Below are positions 1 to 11,155 of a DNA stretch of 64,000 nt, in pieces. Position 1 is the stretch's first letter, and every line of letters begins with the position of its first letter. The position numbers and the translations under genes were made by a program. The DNA is taken from the NCBI GenBank assembly GCA_030770425.1, contig JASJFT010000038.1, forward strand, positions 1 to 64,000. Reading direction: 5' to 3'. This DNA comes from Darksidea phi (taxonomy: Eukaryota > Ascomycota > Dothideomycetes > Pleosporales > Lentitheciaceae). The notes beneath the pieces were generated by a model that searched no databases, was not told where the DNA came from, and worked only from the letters and a program-made list of their open reading frames with translations.

Positions 1-569
1 CTGACTAAGCCCTTGTCTTGGCTTCCAACCTTCTCGGGATGCCCCGCATCCTGTGATTCGCGTGGGGTTGTAACACTAAGCTCGAGGGAAAGAAGAAGGG
101 GAGACTAAGTATTATATATAGTATAGTTTAAATAGAGAATAAAGTAAATTTTAATTATTATATTTTTCTACTTTTTAAATTTTTAGATTGTATAGCTTTT
201 AAAAATTAATAAATATAAAAAAAATTATAAAATATTAAATTTATATTTTTTTAAATTATCTTATTCTTAATAGGGTTAAAAATATACTATTTACCCTAAT
301 TAAGAATAAGGGTAAAAAGAGGCTATTTATCCTTATTAAGGATAAGATAATTATTCTATAGTATAGAGAGTAATCGCTTATTAGTACTACCTCGTTTAGA
401 CTCTATACCTAGTATATTCTATTAGTATTATAATAAAGATATAAGACCCCTAAAATACTATTACTATAGTACTTATCTTATACTATATTATAGTTTTTTT
501 ATATAGTAGAAGTCTCTATTATAAAGTTCGTATAAAATATAGTAGAAATTTATATATAGTAGAGGTACT
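1..569. other. Left flank of the retroelement, AT-rich, no gene
   Basis: The first ~110 bases have ordinary composition. The rest is extremely AT-rich, with CpA and TpG almost absent, as expected after RIP. No open reading frame or RNA gene is visible. From about 503 to 574 the sequence aligns with 54696-54766 near the other end of the window, the differences being almost all G-to-A or C-to-T, so this is the left part of an older repeat split by the retroelement. Confidence 0.7.
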
Positions 570-574
570 ATATC
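570..574. repeat. Target site duplication, left copy
   Basis: ATATC lies immediately before the first LTR and again at 7608-7612 immediately after the second. Five bases is the usual duplication size for Ty3/gypsy integrases. The unoccupied relative of this site at 54762-54766 reads ATACC, one RIP-type transition away. Confidence 0.85.
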
Positions 575-1022
575 TATTACGAACCAAATATATACTATAG
601 AATAATAATAAGAGGAACTACCTAAGATTAAACCTATTATTAGCTCTAATACGAAATACGACGATTACGACTATAGTATAAATAATAATTAGTACGAATA
701 ACTTTACTAAGAAGTTATATAATAGATCTATAGATTTATAAGGCTTAATAAATATAGATCTATAAAGTTATAGATTTATAGATTAGTAGATCTATAGAAA
801 TATAGAGCTATAGATTCTATAGATCTAAGGAAACCAAATTAATATATAATAACTACGAATCTCCTAGATAATTTTCTTTTATAGTTAATTTAAATCTAGA
901 TTAATCCTTACCTATTAATATAATTAAACTATTATCTACTTATTCTAACTCCTTCTTTCCTATCTTAAGTATAAACCCTAAATAAGACTAAATAACCTAT
1001 TAGGTCTAGACCCCGTTTAATA
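575..1022 (+). repeat. 5' LTR of the chromovirus
   Basis: It begins TATTAC and ends TTTAATA, the mutated forms of the usual TG...CA ends. It is exactly the same length (448 bp) as the 3' LTR at 7160-7607 and aligns without gaps. It contains a run of AGATCTATAG-like short repeats around 730-830. RIP has affected its entire length, unlike the 3' copy. Confidence 0.9.
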
Positions 1023-1129
1023 TCTTAACTATCCGGTAGGTAGAAATAGCTAACTACGATAGTAGGAGAAAGAACCTAATAAAGCGGAGCGGTATAGCTA
1101 CTAACTTAGATCGAACCCTTAGAGATAGA

Positions 1130-2030
1130 AAGCTATAAGGAATTTAGTTCTCTAGAAGATAGTATAACTATAGAAAATTTTAAAAGAGTTATTAAGAACT
1201 AGTATATATTTAAGAAATAAGAGAACGTACTAAAAGTATAAATTATAATATTAATAGAAGAATTAAAGAGATATATAAGAAAGTTATTAAAGTTAAAAGA
1301 ACTAAAAAAGTTTAATAGAATATAATCTAAACTTAAAGGATTTCTAATTAATATAGTAATCTATCTTAACCTTAATAAGGTATAACTACCTAATAAAATT
1401 TTAAAGGTATTATTCGTAGTAGTATAATTTATAGGAAGAGCTATTACCTAGTTTAAAATCTATTTAAATAAAAGACTACGACTTAATAAAACCTACTAGA
1501 GTAATAAAACTAGAGCTATTTTCTCGAGCTATAAATACTTTAAAAATAAATTATATATTATATTCGAAGATATTAACTTAAAAAGACTAGTAGAGTAAAA
1601 AATTATATATCTTAAGTAAACTAAGTCCGCTATTATATATATATCTAAGTTTAAATAACTTATAACTAAGATTTAATAAGAAGAAGTAGCTCTTATATTA
1701 TATTACTACGAGAGATTAAAGAATAATATTCGATATAAAATAATTTAAATAGATAGACTATAGACTATATAAGAAATAATTAAATAGACTATTAAAATTA
1801 ATAATAACCTCTATCTTTAGAATTAGAAAAAGAAAGAAAAAGTCGAATTCTATAAAAAAAAGAAAGAAGAAAAGTACTATAGACTAGAGCTAATAGTCCT
1901 AGGGGCTAGTCTAGAGTCTAAAAGAGGAAAATAGAACCCTAAAAAATAAGAGCTTTATAAAAAATAAGTATACTTTAAATATAAGAAGTAAGGATACTTA
2001 GTAAAAGACTATAAGATAGACTAAAGAAAA
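1130..2030 (+). pseudogene. Degenerate gag with zinc knuckle
   Basis: The region after the 5' LTR reads as a gag-like sequence with many stops. At 1971-2015 one frame still shows the spacing of a CX2CX4HX4C zinc knuckle, with Cys codons changed to Tyr, His to Tyr, and a stop in the middle; the phrase KDYK closes it where KDCK is usual. The upstream limit is a guess, because the original start codon cannot be recognised. Confidence 0.65.
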
Positions 2031-3156
2031 GAAAAACCCCGATATACTTAGTAGGGTAAAAAGAATAGAGTAGCTATAATATAAGAATATAATACTATAT
2101 ATTAAATAACTTATATATATAACTAGTATAAGATATACTATAAAGCTAAGTTAAATACTAGCTATTAGCTATAGAAATAGTAGGTAGCTATAACTTAGAA
2201 GTCTTAGAGGAGAGTTTTATTCTTACTAGAAGTATAAGAAGAAGTACCCGAAAAAGACTTATCTATAAAAAAGAAAGATTCTAATAATACCCTAGATATA
2301 CTATTATAAATAATTAATAATAGTAATAAGTTCTTAGAATTAGAAAAGGAAAATCTAGTTATAATATATAAGAACGCTAGATATCTATAGATAATTTAAC
2401 TATCTAAAAAAGAAATAGGACTAGTATTAGAACTTAATATAACTTATACTTAAGTCTTATAGTTTATAGAAAAAACTATAATACCTATAATAATATAAGA
2501 GATCTACGAGGAATAGTCTAGATCTTATCTAATATACTAACTATTTAAAGACTTTAAATAATAAATTAAATAGAATTTTATTATTATAGACCTTATACCT
2601 AATTAAGAAACTTAAAAAGAGATATAATATATTACGAAAATAGTTAATAAAGAATAACTATAGTATATAATAATCGAATAATAGATTCCTATAAGAATAA
2701 TCTTTATAAAATATAATAATTAGAGATATAAAGTTAATCTAGAGAATAATCTATAATATAAAATAAGATATCTAGTATACTTTAAGATTATATAAATCTT
2801 ATATATATAGAAAGAATATCGACTTTATAAGGAAGTAAAATAGAAAAATAACTACTACCTAGTAAAGAACTATAATAAAAGGATTACTTAAGTAGTTATA
2901 CTAGAAATAGTATATAGATAGTAATAATTTAAAAATTAGTAATAGAAAGAATATATATAAATTATACTAGGACTACTTCTACTATTAAACTATATTCTAG
3001 AAAGACTATAGTATAAATACCTAAAGAATAAATACCTAAAGTATATTTAGACTAAAATTAATACGAAATATTAGCCTAAGAAGATAAGAATTTAAGGGAT
3101 AAAAAAATAGGACTATATCTACCTCTAAGAAACCTACTAAGAAAGAAAGATTACTA

Positions 3157-6100
3157 TTTTAATCGATAGTAGAGTTACTTAAAACTTTATTAGTAAGAAC
3201 TTTATCTAATAAAAGAAGATTCCTTAATAAAAAAAATAATATCCTAGTATTATATATACTATTAAAGGAGAACTCTTTAATAAATCTATAATATACGAAA
3301 CTAAAGGTAAACTTAGCCTATAGGAATAGGAAAAAGAAAACGAAATACTTAATATAATTAAGATATTAAATAACTAGAATATAATCCTAGGAATACTATA
3401 GCTCTAAGAAGCCGATCCTTAGATTTAATAGATAAACTAATAAGTATTATTTCTATAATAGAATCTAGGCGTAACTTAAGAAGAAAGTAATAGTATCCTA
3501 GAATAATATAGGAAATAGAAAGAATTATTTTAAGAATCTAAGAAAAGCTTATCCTAGTACTAGCCCTAGGACTACGTAATCCTATTATAGGAAGGGAAAA
3601 CTCTAGAATTCGGACTAATCTATAAGTTAACTAAAGAAGAAGAAAAGATTATAATAAAATATTTTAAAGATAACCTTATAAAAAGGTATATTCGATATTT
3701 AAATTTATCTATAGAATACTTAGTACTCTTTATACCTAAGAAGGGTACTATAGAACTACGATTATATATTAATTACTAAACGTTTAATAATATTATTATT
3801 AAGAATTAATACCTCTTACCTCTAATATTAGAAATATAAGATTAATTAAAAAAAGTTAAATAGTTTATATAATTAGATATCTAGAACGTATACTATTAAA
3901 TTAGAATTAAGAAAGATAAAGAATAGAAAATAGTCTTTAAAATAAAGAAAGGACTATATAAGTACTAAGTAATACCTTTTAGACTTACTAATATACCCGC
4001 GATATTCTAGAAATAAATTAATAATATTTTATAAAACTACCTTAATTAGTTTATAATAATATATCTTAATAATATCTTAATTTACTCTAAAATAGAAAAA
4101 GAGTATAAAGAATATATAAAGAAGGTTCTATAAGAGCTTAAAGAAGTATAATTATACCTTTATTTACGAAAATATAAATTCTACGTATAAAAAATAAAGT
4201 TTCTAGAATTTATTATTAGACTAGAAAAAATTAAAGTAAACTTATAATAGATTAAGAAAGTTAAAGAATAGCCTATATTTAAGAATCTTAAAAAACTATA
4301 ATCCTTTCTAGAATTCTATAACTTCTATTAAAAACTAATACTATAATAGAGTATAATAACGGTACCCCTTATATAACTTACTAAAAAAGACTAGCCCTTT
4401 AAATAGAAGAAAGAATACTAATAAGTCTTTAAGAAGATTAAAGAATAATTTACTAAGGAATTAGTAATTAAAATATATAACCTCGAAGAATTATTAATTA
4501 TTAAAATAGACGTATTAGACTATATAATAAAAGTAGTACTATTATAAAAGGATAATAAAGATAATCTTAAACTAGTATATTACTTCTTATAAAAAATATT
4601 AATAGTTAAACTTAACTACGATATCTATAATAAGAAGTTATTAGTAATTATCGAAGTTTTAAAGGAATAGAGATCTAATTTATAAGAATTTAAATACTTT
4701 ATTATAATTTATATAGACTATAAGAACCTAATAAAATTCCTAATAAATAAACCTTTAATTAGAAGATAAATATAATAGGTATAGACCCTCGTAACTTATA
4801 ATATTAAAATCGTATATACTAAAGGATTAGAAAATAAATAAGTAGATATACTTAATAGAAAACCTAACTATTAAGAAATAGAAAAGCCTAGTATAGCTAT
4901 TCTTAAGTTATAACTAGATAGAATAATTACGTATAACTATTTAAAATTAGTAAAAATATAAGAAATAATACTCGAACTAAAGAGGAATAAATAGATCTAA
5001 TAGATCTATATAGCTATTATAGAAGTAATAGACGAATAAAACGAAATCTAAAAAGTAATTTAAGAAAAGAATAGAATTATTTATATATTCTAAAAAGCCT
5101 ATATACTTAAAATAATATAAAAAGAATTTATTAGATAATACTATAAAGTACTAGTATATAAATACTAAGGAGTAGAAAAAACTCTTAAATAATTAATAAG
5201 GACGTACTATTTCCTATATATAAGATAACTAGTCGCCTAGATACTTTTAGAATATATAGACTATTACTATAATAAGTATACTAGATACGTACCCTATAAA
5301 ATACTATAACTAATAGAAAATATAGAAGGACTATAGAAGATTATTACTATAGACTTTATTATATAGTTACTATATTCTAAGAAACTAATAATAAAAGTAT
5401 TTTATAATATTATACTAGTAGTAGTAGATAAGTTTACTAAATATATATACTTTATCCTATATATAGATAAAGGAAATATAGTAGAATAACTTATTTATAT
5501 CTTACTAAGATATATATTTAGTAAATATAGAATACTAGATAAGATTATTTTAAATAAAGATATTAAATTTATAATAAAGTTTTAGTAAATCCTTATAGCT
5601 AAATTAGAAATAAAGTATAGTATATTAACTACGTACTATTTATAAATAGACGGATTAATAGAATAAATAAACTAAATAGTAGAGTAATATCTTAGATATT
5701 ATCTAAACTACTACTAGAATAATTAGGTTATACTTCTACTTATAGTATAATTTATATATAATAGTTTATAATATAGTATAATAAAGATAATATCTTTCTT
5801 TATAAACTATAAAATCGAACTAGAAATATATAAGGAACCTAGATAACTTTAGTCTTATAGTTAGAATAGAGAAGAAATAGTAAAAATTATTCTACGAATA
5901 TATTAATAGCTTAAAGAAGATATAAAGTTCCTTTAAAATAAAATAAGTAAGTATTATAATAAGAAGTAAAAGAAAGTACCTACTTTTAAAGAGGAAGAAA
6001 AGATATAGTTACTATAAAAAAATATTAAAAGTAAGTAACCTAATAGTAAATTAGACTATACTAAGATTAGCCCTTATAAAATTAAAAAATAAATCTTACC

Positions 6101-6360
6101 TATAAACTATCGACTAAGACTACCCCTATAAATAAAAATCTATCTTATATTTTATATTAGCTTACTAGAAAAAGTACTATAGGATATTAAACTAGTAGTA
6201 TATAAAGTAGATATATATAGAGAAGATAATAAAGAATAGAAAGTAAAAGAAATCCTAGATAAAAATATTAAAAATAGAAAAAATTATTACCTAATCTAAT
6301 AGTAAGGAATAGATAAGAATAGGAGATTATAGAAATAAATTTAGAAATTTAAGAATAATC
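3157..6360 (+). pseudogene. Degenerate pol: protease, RT, RNase H, integrase, chromodomain
   Basis: Landmarks in order: a protease active-site phrase LIDSRVT at 3159-3180 (Gly changed to Arg); the reverse transcriptase block with NYxTFNN and KNxYLLPL at 3756-3830; the polymerase YLDD box at 4062-4073 now reading YLNN; the RNase H Asp at 4509-4511; and an integrase with Asp codons at 5352-5354 and 5569-5571 and the Glu codon at 5661-5663 in the expected spacing. From about 6205 to 6355 a chromodomain-like stretch follows (KEILDKN, then NYYLI, then three stops where Lys/Trp/Lys codons would be). Stops and mutated catalytic residues rule out function. Family assignment rests on motif order, not a database search. 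Confidence 0.85.
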
Positions 6361-6574
6361 TTAATTATCCTAAGAAGCTTATAGAGTACTAAAACTATAA
6401 TCCCGAAGGAAATCTAGAGATAAGATAAATTTATCTTATAATAAGTTAAGAAGACTAGTACTATTTATAATATAGTACGAGGTATTTAATAAACTAGAAA
6501 GAGTAATATTATCTATAATATTATAAGCGACGTCTAGAGCGATTAGAGAGACCTTTAGATTCTTCTACTATTCT

Positions 6575-6930
6575 AGCTACTAGAGCTTCTCCTCCTTAGT
6601 ATTAAGTTTAGCCTTAAGGGTATAAGACTATCTAGCCGTCTTTTTATTAAGAAACTCTTTTTATTTCTTTAAATATTAAACTCTTATCTATATATTAGAT
6701 AACTCTTAGTTAAACTTAGTTATATAATAAAGTAATTCCTTATAATATTCTTTAACTACCTATAACTAAGCTTAAAGTTTCTTTTATAAATAGTTAATAG
6801 ATCGCTCTAATATATATAAGCTTATATATATAAGTTATAGTTAAAAATAGATACTTAGCTATAAAAATTCTAAATAACTAATAAGAATTTCGTACGTTTA
6901 CGTAAATATAAGTCTCGTAATACTTACTTT
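6575..6930 (-). pseudogene. Possible antisense ORF relic between integrase and 3' LTR
   Basis: About 800 bp separate the chromodomain from the 3' LTR, more than a chromovirus normally needs. Read on the minus strand, one frame gives a lysine- and glutamate-rich stretch resembling a coiled coil (VVKEYYKELLYYITKFN and EFLNKKTAR), preceded by a part with many Tyr codons that may be mutated Cys codons. Some fungal gypsy elements carry an extra antisense gene here. This is pattern reading through stop codons and may be wrong. Confidence 0.3.
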
Positions 6931-7144
6931 TATTAGGAGAGATAACGTAGGGTATCCCTAGCCTACTATACTAGAGGTAAGAAAATATTTTAAAACTATT
7001 ACGACTAATATAATTAGTAAGTATAAGATATTCTTTAGTTTTACGAGAAACTATAAAGAAAGAAAAGTATAACTTAAGAAGATCCTAAGCTAATACTAAT
7101 ATAACCAAATACCGGATCTAGAATAACCTCTAAGCCGAAGGTTT

Positions 7145-7159
7145 AAAGAGGGGAGATAG
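7145..7159 (+). other. Polypurine tract
   Basis: The run AAAGAGGGGAGATAG ends directly at the first base of the 3' LTR, where plus-strand DNA synthesis is primed in LTR retrotransposons. Its survival is expected, because an all-purine stretch offers few RIP targets on this strand. Confidence 0.75.
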
Positions 7160-7607
7160 TATTACGAACTAAATATATACTATAGGATAGTAGTAAGAGA
7201 AGCTACCTAAGATTAAACCTATTACTAGCTCTAATATAGAATACGACGACTATAATTATAGTATAAACGATAATTAGTATAGGTAGCTTTACTAAGAAGT
7301 TACGTAATAGATCTATAGATCTATAAGGCTTAGTAAATATAGATTTATAGAGCTATAGATCTGTAGATTAGTAGATCTACGGGAACGTAGAGTTATAGAT
7401 CCTACAGATCCAAGGAAACCAAATTAATATATAATGACTACGAATCTCCTAGATAGTTTTCTCTTATAGTCAATTCGAATCCAGATTGATCCTTGCCCAT
7501 CAACGTAATTAAACTATTACCTACTTGTTCCAACTCCTCCTTTCCTATCTCAAGCATAAACCCCAAACGAGGCCAAACAACTTATCGGGCCCGGACCCCG
7601 TTTAACA
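7160..7607 (+). repeat. 3' LTR of the chromovirus
   Basis: 448 bp, matching 575-1022 base for base in length. The left two thirds are RIP-mutated; from about 7430 onward C and G are largely intact and the LTR closes with the regular CA. The differences between the two LTRs in this last part are transitions. The edge of the RIP-affected region therefore lies inside this LTR. Confidence 0.9.
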
Positions 7608-7735
7608 ATATCTATACCTTATAAACGATAATAGAGCCGTAGAGCTGTAAATAGTACTATCGACCGCGAGATACCGATAAGGTAATATTTCGAATATTGA
7701 GACGACAAGTAATAACATGCTACTAGTTTTATAAA
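7608..7735 (+). repeat. Right half of the repeat split by the chromovirus
   Basis: Begins with the duplicated ATATC. It aligns with 54762-54880 (for example AGAGCCGTAGAGCTGTAAA here against AGAGCTGTAGAGCTGTACA there). Together with 503-574 it reconstitutes one repeat copy interrupted by the retroelement. The boundaries of the repeat family are not known. Confidence 0.7.
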
Positions 7736-8329
7736 TAAAGCTGATTCGTCTACGTCCGATCTCAAACGTCGTAACCAATTTAACACGTCCACGTTGGACA
7801 GGGCTGTAATGCGGAGTAGCTTATCCTAAAAGAGACACGTGCATTGAACGGCCTCGACTATCGACTCTTCTTACTCTGCATCGCCGCAATCAGCTGATCT
7901 AACTAGTACGCATTGGACTAGATTGCAGATATCGTCATGTCTGATTGGTGGGTCCTTCAGCGACCTCGCAACCTCGCAGTTGCCTTCTATTTCTAAAGGC
8001 AAATTTTCGGGTAGCTCTATCCTTTTCCGGAAGTATACAAGATAGCTAGCGAATGTATAGTATTCGGTAGTAGACGTGTTCTTAAAAGAGTGCTGAATAA
8101 AAAATAAAATAAGAAGCGCACAAGCTTTAGATATAAGAAATAATTCTAAGAGCAAAAATGCACATAAAGGTACTGTAGAAAATACATCCAATCTGGACAC
8201 ACATCCCGCGCAAAAGGCAAGAAGTAAAACAAGCACCCCCTCTTCCTACCTTTGTCTCAAAGAAACTACAAAAATAAAAAATTCGTTCAAATAGCTTCGA
8301 ATGGTTTCGACTACCCCACATTAGCGCCT
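7736..8329. other. Gene-free stretch
   Basis: Composition returns to normal for this genome. Short open frames of 60-120 codons exist on both strands but have no recognisable domain, signal or splice structure. I see no gene. Confidence 0.5.
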
Positions 8330-8416
8330 GCAAGATCTCGGAATCGAACAGAGGACTACTCACTCCATTGTCCTCCGGGTTATGAGCCCGGCGCGCTTCC
8401 GCTGCGCCACGAAGCT
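8330..8416 (-). tRNA. tRNA-Met (CAU)-like, initiator-type, possibly a pseudogene
   Basis: The 5' half matches a eukaryotic initiator tRNA: AGCTTCG acceptor strand, D arm GCGC...GCGC containing the A-box phrase TGGCGCAGCGG, and a perfect five-pair anticodon stem CCGGG/CCCGG around CTCATAA. A B box (TGTTCGATTCC) is present. The variable region is too long (about 16 extra bases) and the 3' acceptor strand does not pair well with the 5' strand. It is therefore either a decayed tRNA or a tRNA-derived element with both Pol III promoter boxes intact. Confidence 0.55.
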
Positions 8417-8921
8417 GGAACTTCAAGTTGTAATTTAGTGTCGATTGCTGTAGCTAGAAAATATATGTACGCTTGTAGGAAAGCAGAAGTGGAAATATTG
8501 ATGTGTGGGGCTCGCCTTTGTGGGTGTTCGTCGGTAGTGCAGTGTGGATATTTGCTAAGATGAAAGGATTTCATGAGGCGGTGACTCACAAAAGGGAGAG
8601 GGGCAGTGGCGTTACCCATATTCCGAACATCAGGACCACGAAGCGAAGAGATAGACATGAGAAAACGTAGACGCTGGGAACTTCAAAGTAGTTGCTTTAG
8701 AGAACATAATGGTTTACTCTAAGGAATCGGGTATTTCACAAGTCTCCTTGTGGATGTTTTTCGTCTATACGAAGGACTGATACTAAAAATGACAAGATGA
8801 AAAGGTACCTACCAAAAACACCAAAACCTCCAAAATCTAGTGATGTCCGCCTCCTCAATATAGTCACCCTCGCATACTCCTCTGCAACCTGTAGTAACCT
8901 CGAGCACACCCGATAACCACA
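8417..8921. other. Gene-free stretch downstream of the LCB kinase
   Basis: About 500 bp between the tRNA-like sequence and the stop codon of the kinase gene. It would hold the kinase 3' UTR. No convincing gene or repeat. Confidence 0.5.
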
Positions 8922-10551
8922 TCACACACCTTTCGCTTCAAACATATGTCCACTCTTACTCAGCACAGTGCCCAGTCCCCTATGCACCTCGGCCTGGAAC
9001 GGCTCAAATGGCACTCTTTCCCCATCAATACTAATATACCCATCCTTTTGCCCCTTTGGTATGATGCGAAACGCGCTGATCTTTTGGTAGTCGACATGCG
9101 GTAGGTCGAAAAACTTATGCTCTGCTACGGCGAGAAGGGTGCTGATACCTGTGTGACGTGCAAGGTCTCCTCGGATGCGTACAAGGTCAAGACAGCCGTC
9201 CGAGGGGAGTGCTGCTGGGAAGAAGTTTCCGTCAGCGGTCATGTAGGCAAGATTGCCAGCGTAGAAGTTGCCCAGCTGGTCGTGGGGAATGAGTTCCCAT
9301 GAAGACGGTAGTGGATCGTTGATTGTGCCGTATCGAAGAGGAGGGAGGCCGGTGCCCGCTGGGGGGAGTTCGCGGTCGGTGTCGCTTCGTGGTGGCGCTG
9401 AAGCTTCCGCGCGGTACACTTCACGAATCGCAGCCTTGGTGCCGTACTCGACTTTAACGGCAATGTCGGCTGGATAGACGGCCTTGGTAAGAATTCGGAC
9501 GACGGCGCCCCATGTGAAGCGCGCGGCGCCCATCCATCGCAGGTGCTCGGTTCCAATATCGCACTCGGCGACAAGGCCAACAGATTGTGAAAGAAAAGAG
9601 AGAGTCCGCCGGTCTCCTTGAGTCACAGAAACAAGGTCTAGAGGTGTGCGGAGGCCCTTGATGACGGCCAGTGCGGCAAGACTCGGGCTATCAGTCCCGT
9701 TGAAATTCAAACACATGGCATTCCCAGAGCCGCATGGAAGTTGAGCGAGTGCGATCTTGACCATGGCCCGGGCGGCATCTTCTCTTTGGCTCATTCCATT
9801 CCAAACCTCGTGGGGTATCCCATCGCCCGAGCAGCAAGCCACCACGTCGTAGGCGTCGATGTCCAGATTGCGCCCAATCTCCACACCATGCCCGCTGTGC
9901 TGGGTCTTTTCCACGTCCAACTTGCACCTCGCCGCCGCAAATATAGGTGCAATATGCTTGTGGTACATCTTCTGCGCGCCCCCTTGTCCTCCGAACGGGT
10001 TGATGAGCACCTTTACGCGCTTCTGCCGCTGTGAGGCCCCGTATGCGCGATGTAACAGTCTTTCTACCCATGCCTCCGTCACATTGCCATCGGGCTTGTC
10101 GACTGTATAGCTGATGATTGCGGGGCGGACGACCCGCTTCGAGACGATGTGCGCGTAGTGAATGATGATCTCGCCATCTTCAGAGGTTTCGGCCCAAAGG
10201 ATGTTGAAGAAAGGTATCGAGCGAGTGGTCTTGTTTTCTAGGCGTGGTCAATGCCGTGTAAGCAAGGTAAGCTGTCAACAAAAGGACATACTGCCGGCCA
10301 GACCGACGCCGCAGCAATTGACGCCTCTGCTTTCCAACAGCGCTTCGTCTGGAGACTGTGAGCAATTATTCCATGGTGTCTCGCATGCTATCCTCCTTAC
10401 CTAGGACAATAAGCGAGTCGGTGCCCAGCGTCAACGAAGCATTGCGGCCAACAGCAAGCGTAGGAGGGACGTCGGTGGTGTCGTGCTGCATTATCGGAGC
10501 ACCAGCTAGCGAAGGGTCCTTGAACGGATCCTCCTCCCCAGCAGACGCCAT
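8922..10551 (-). CDS. LCB4: Sphingoid long-chain base kinase (LCB4/LCB5, sphingosine kinase family)
   Basis: Predicted to phosphorylate phytosphingosine/dihydrosphingosine at a membrane, making long-chain base phosphates that act in heat stress and sphingolipid turnover. Exons 10401-10551, 10292-10348 and 8922-10237 join in frame to 507 residues. The diacylglycerol kinase catalytic fold is clear: VLINPFGGQGG, the nucleotide-binding loop SGDGIPHEVWNG, then LPCGSGNAM. Upstream, RSIPFFNILWAE matches the pre-catalytic region of fungal enzymes. The start is the first ATG of exon 1 (MASAGEEDPF). Exon 2 (57 nt) is set by donor GTATGT and acceptor CTAG and restores the frame exactly. The length is nearer to animal enzymes than to yeast LCB4/LCB5, which have longer N-termini. 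The split into LCB4 versus LCB5 is a yeast duplication and does not apply here. Confidence 0.9.
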
Positions 10552-11155
10552 GGTCACGAGTGCCTCAGGTAGTGAAGATGCAAGAATCTGTGCATCGCGC
10601 AGGTACCCGCGAGGATAAGGGAGGGAGGGATGTCAGACGTAGGCTTTCGCCCTGTGCGATAGTCACCGGGATTAGCCAGTCTTATAACAAAACAGCCCAG
10701 GCACAAGCCGTTCCAACGGCCGTCGGGAGCCGAGGCAGCCCGAATTAGGAATAGTCCCGGCACGTGCCGTTGGACCCACGGCCTCTTTCAGCCCCGACCC
10801 ACGCCTTACGCTGCAATATTTATTTTAAAACAATAATGACTGACGTCGACAGGCCGTTTCAGCTGGCGTTTTAACGGATGGCATAGAACTATTTAGTAAC
10901 CGGACCTTCGAAAGTCAACCCATTGCCTGGCCACACACCTCTCGTCTGCCCCTCTCGAATCCGCTCCCTGCCTTGCTGGCTTTAAAGCAAAGCTAATCCA
11001 GGGGGGTTGTTAGTACCTACGGTCGTGTACTGGAGGCGCTGCAACCTTGCGATTCAACTGCGTTGCAATGACGCGCGTCTAGTACAAGCTAATAGGTAGT
11101 AAACCCCCTTCAGATCGGTTTTTCCCAATTATGTACCCAACCTTTAGTGCTAGCA
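10552..11155. other. Intergenic, upstream of the LCB kinase
   Basis: About 600 bp that must contain the promoter of the kinase (read leftward) and the 3' end of the first membrane-protein gene. I see no gene and no clear repeat. Confidence 0.5.

Larger units (their letters stand above)
575..7607 (+). mobile_element. RIP-mutated Ty3/gypsy chromovirus, full length
   Basis: A 7033-bp LTR retrotransposon bounded by two 448-bp LTRs and the duplication ATATC. Despite stops roughly every ten codons, the order gag zinc knuckle, aspartic protease, reverse transcriptase, RNase H, integrase and C-terminal chromodomain can be read in one direction. That order, with a chromodomain after the integrase, defines chromoviruses, which use the chromodomain to target heterochromatin. 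The typical changes are Trp, Gln and Arg codons turned into stops and Asp into Asn, as C-to-T and G-to-A mutation would produce. A purine tract precedes the 3' LTR. I could not identify the primer binding site after 1022 with confidence. The element cannot encode active protein. Confidence 0.93.

Noticed and set aside
110..7430. Mitochondrial DNA or centromeric AT satellite
   Set aside because: The AT richness results from RIP of a recognisable LTR retrotransposon; gypsy motifs are in order and there are no mitochondrial genes.
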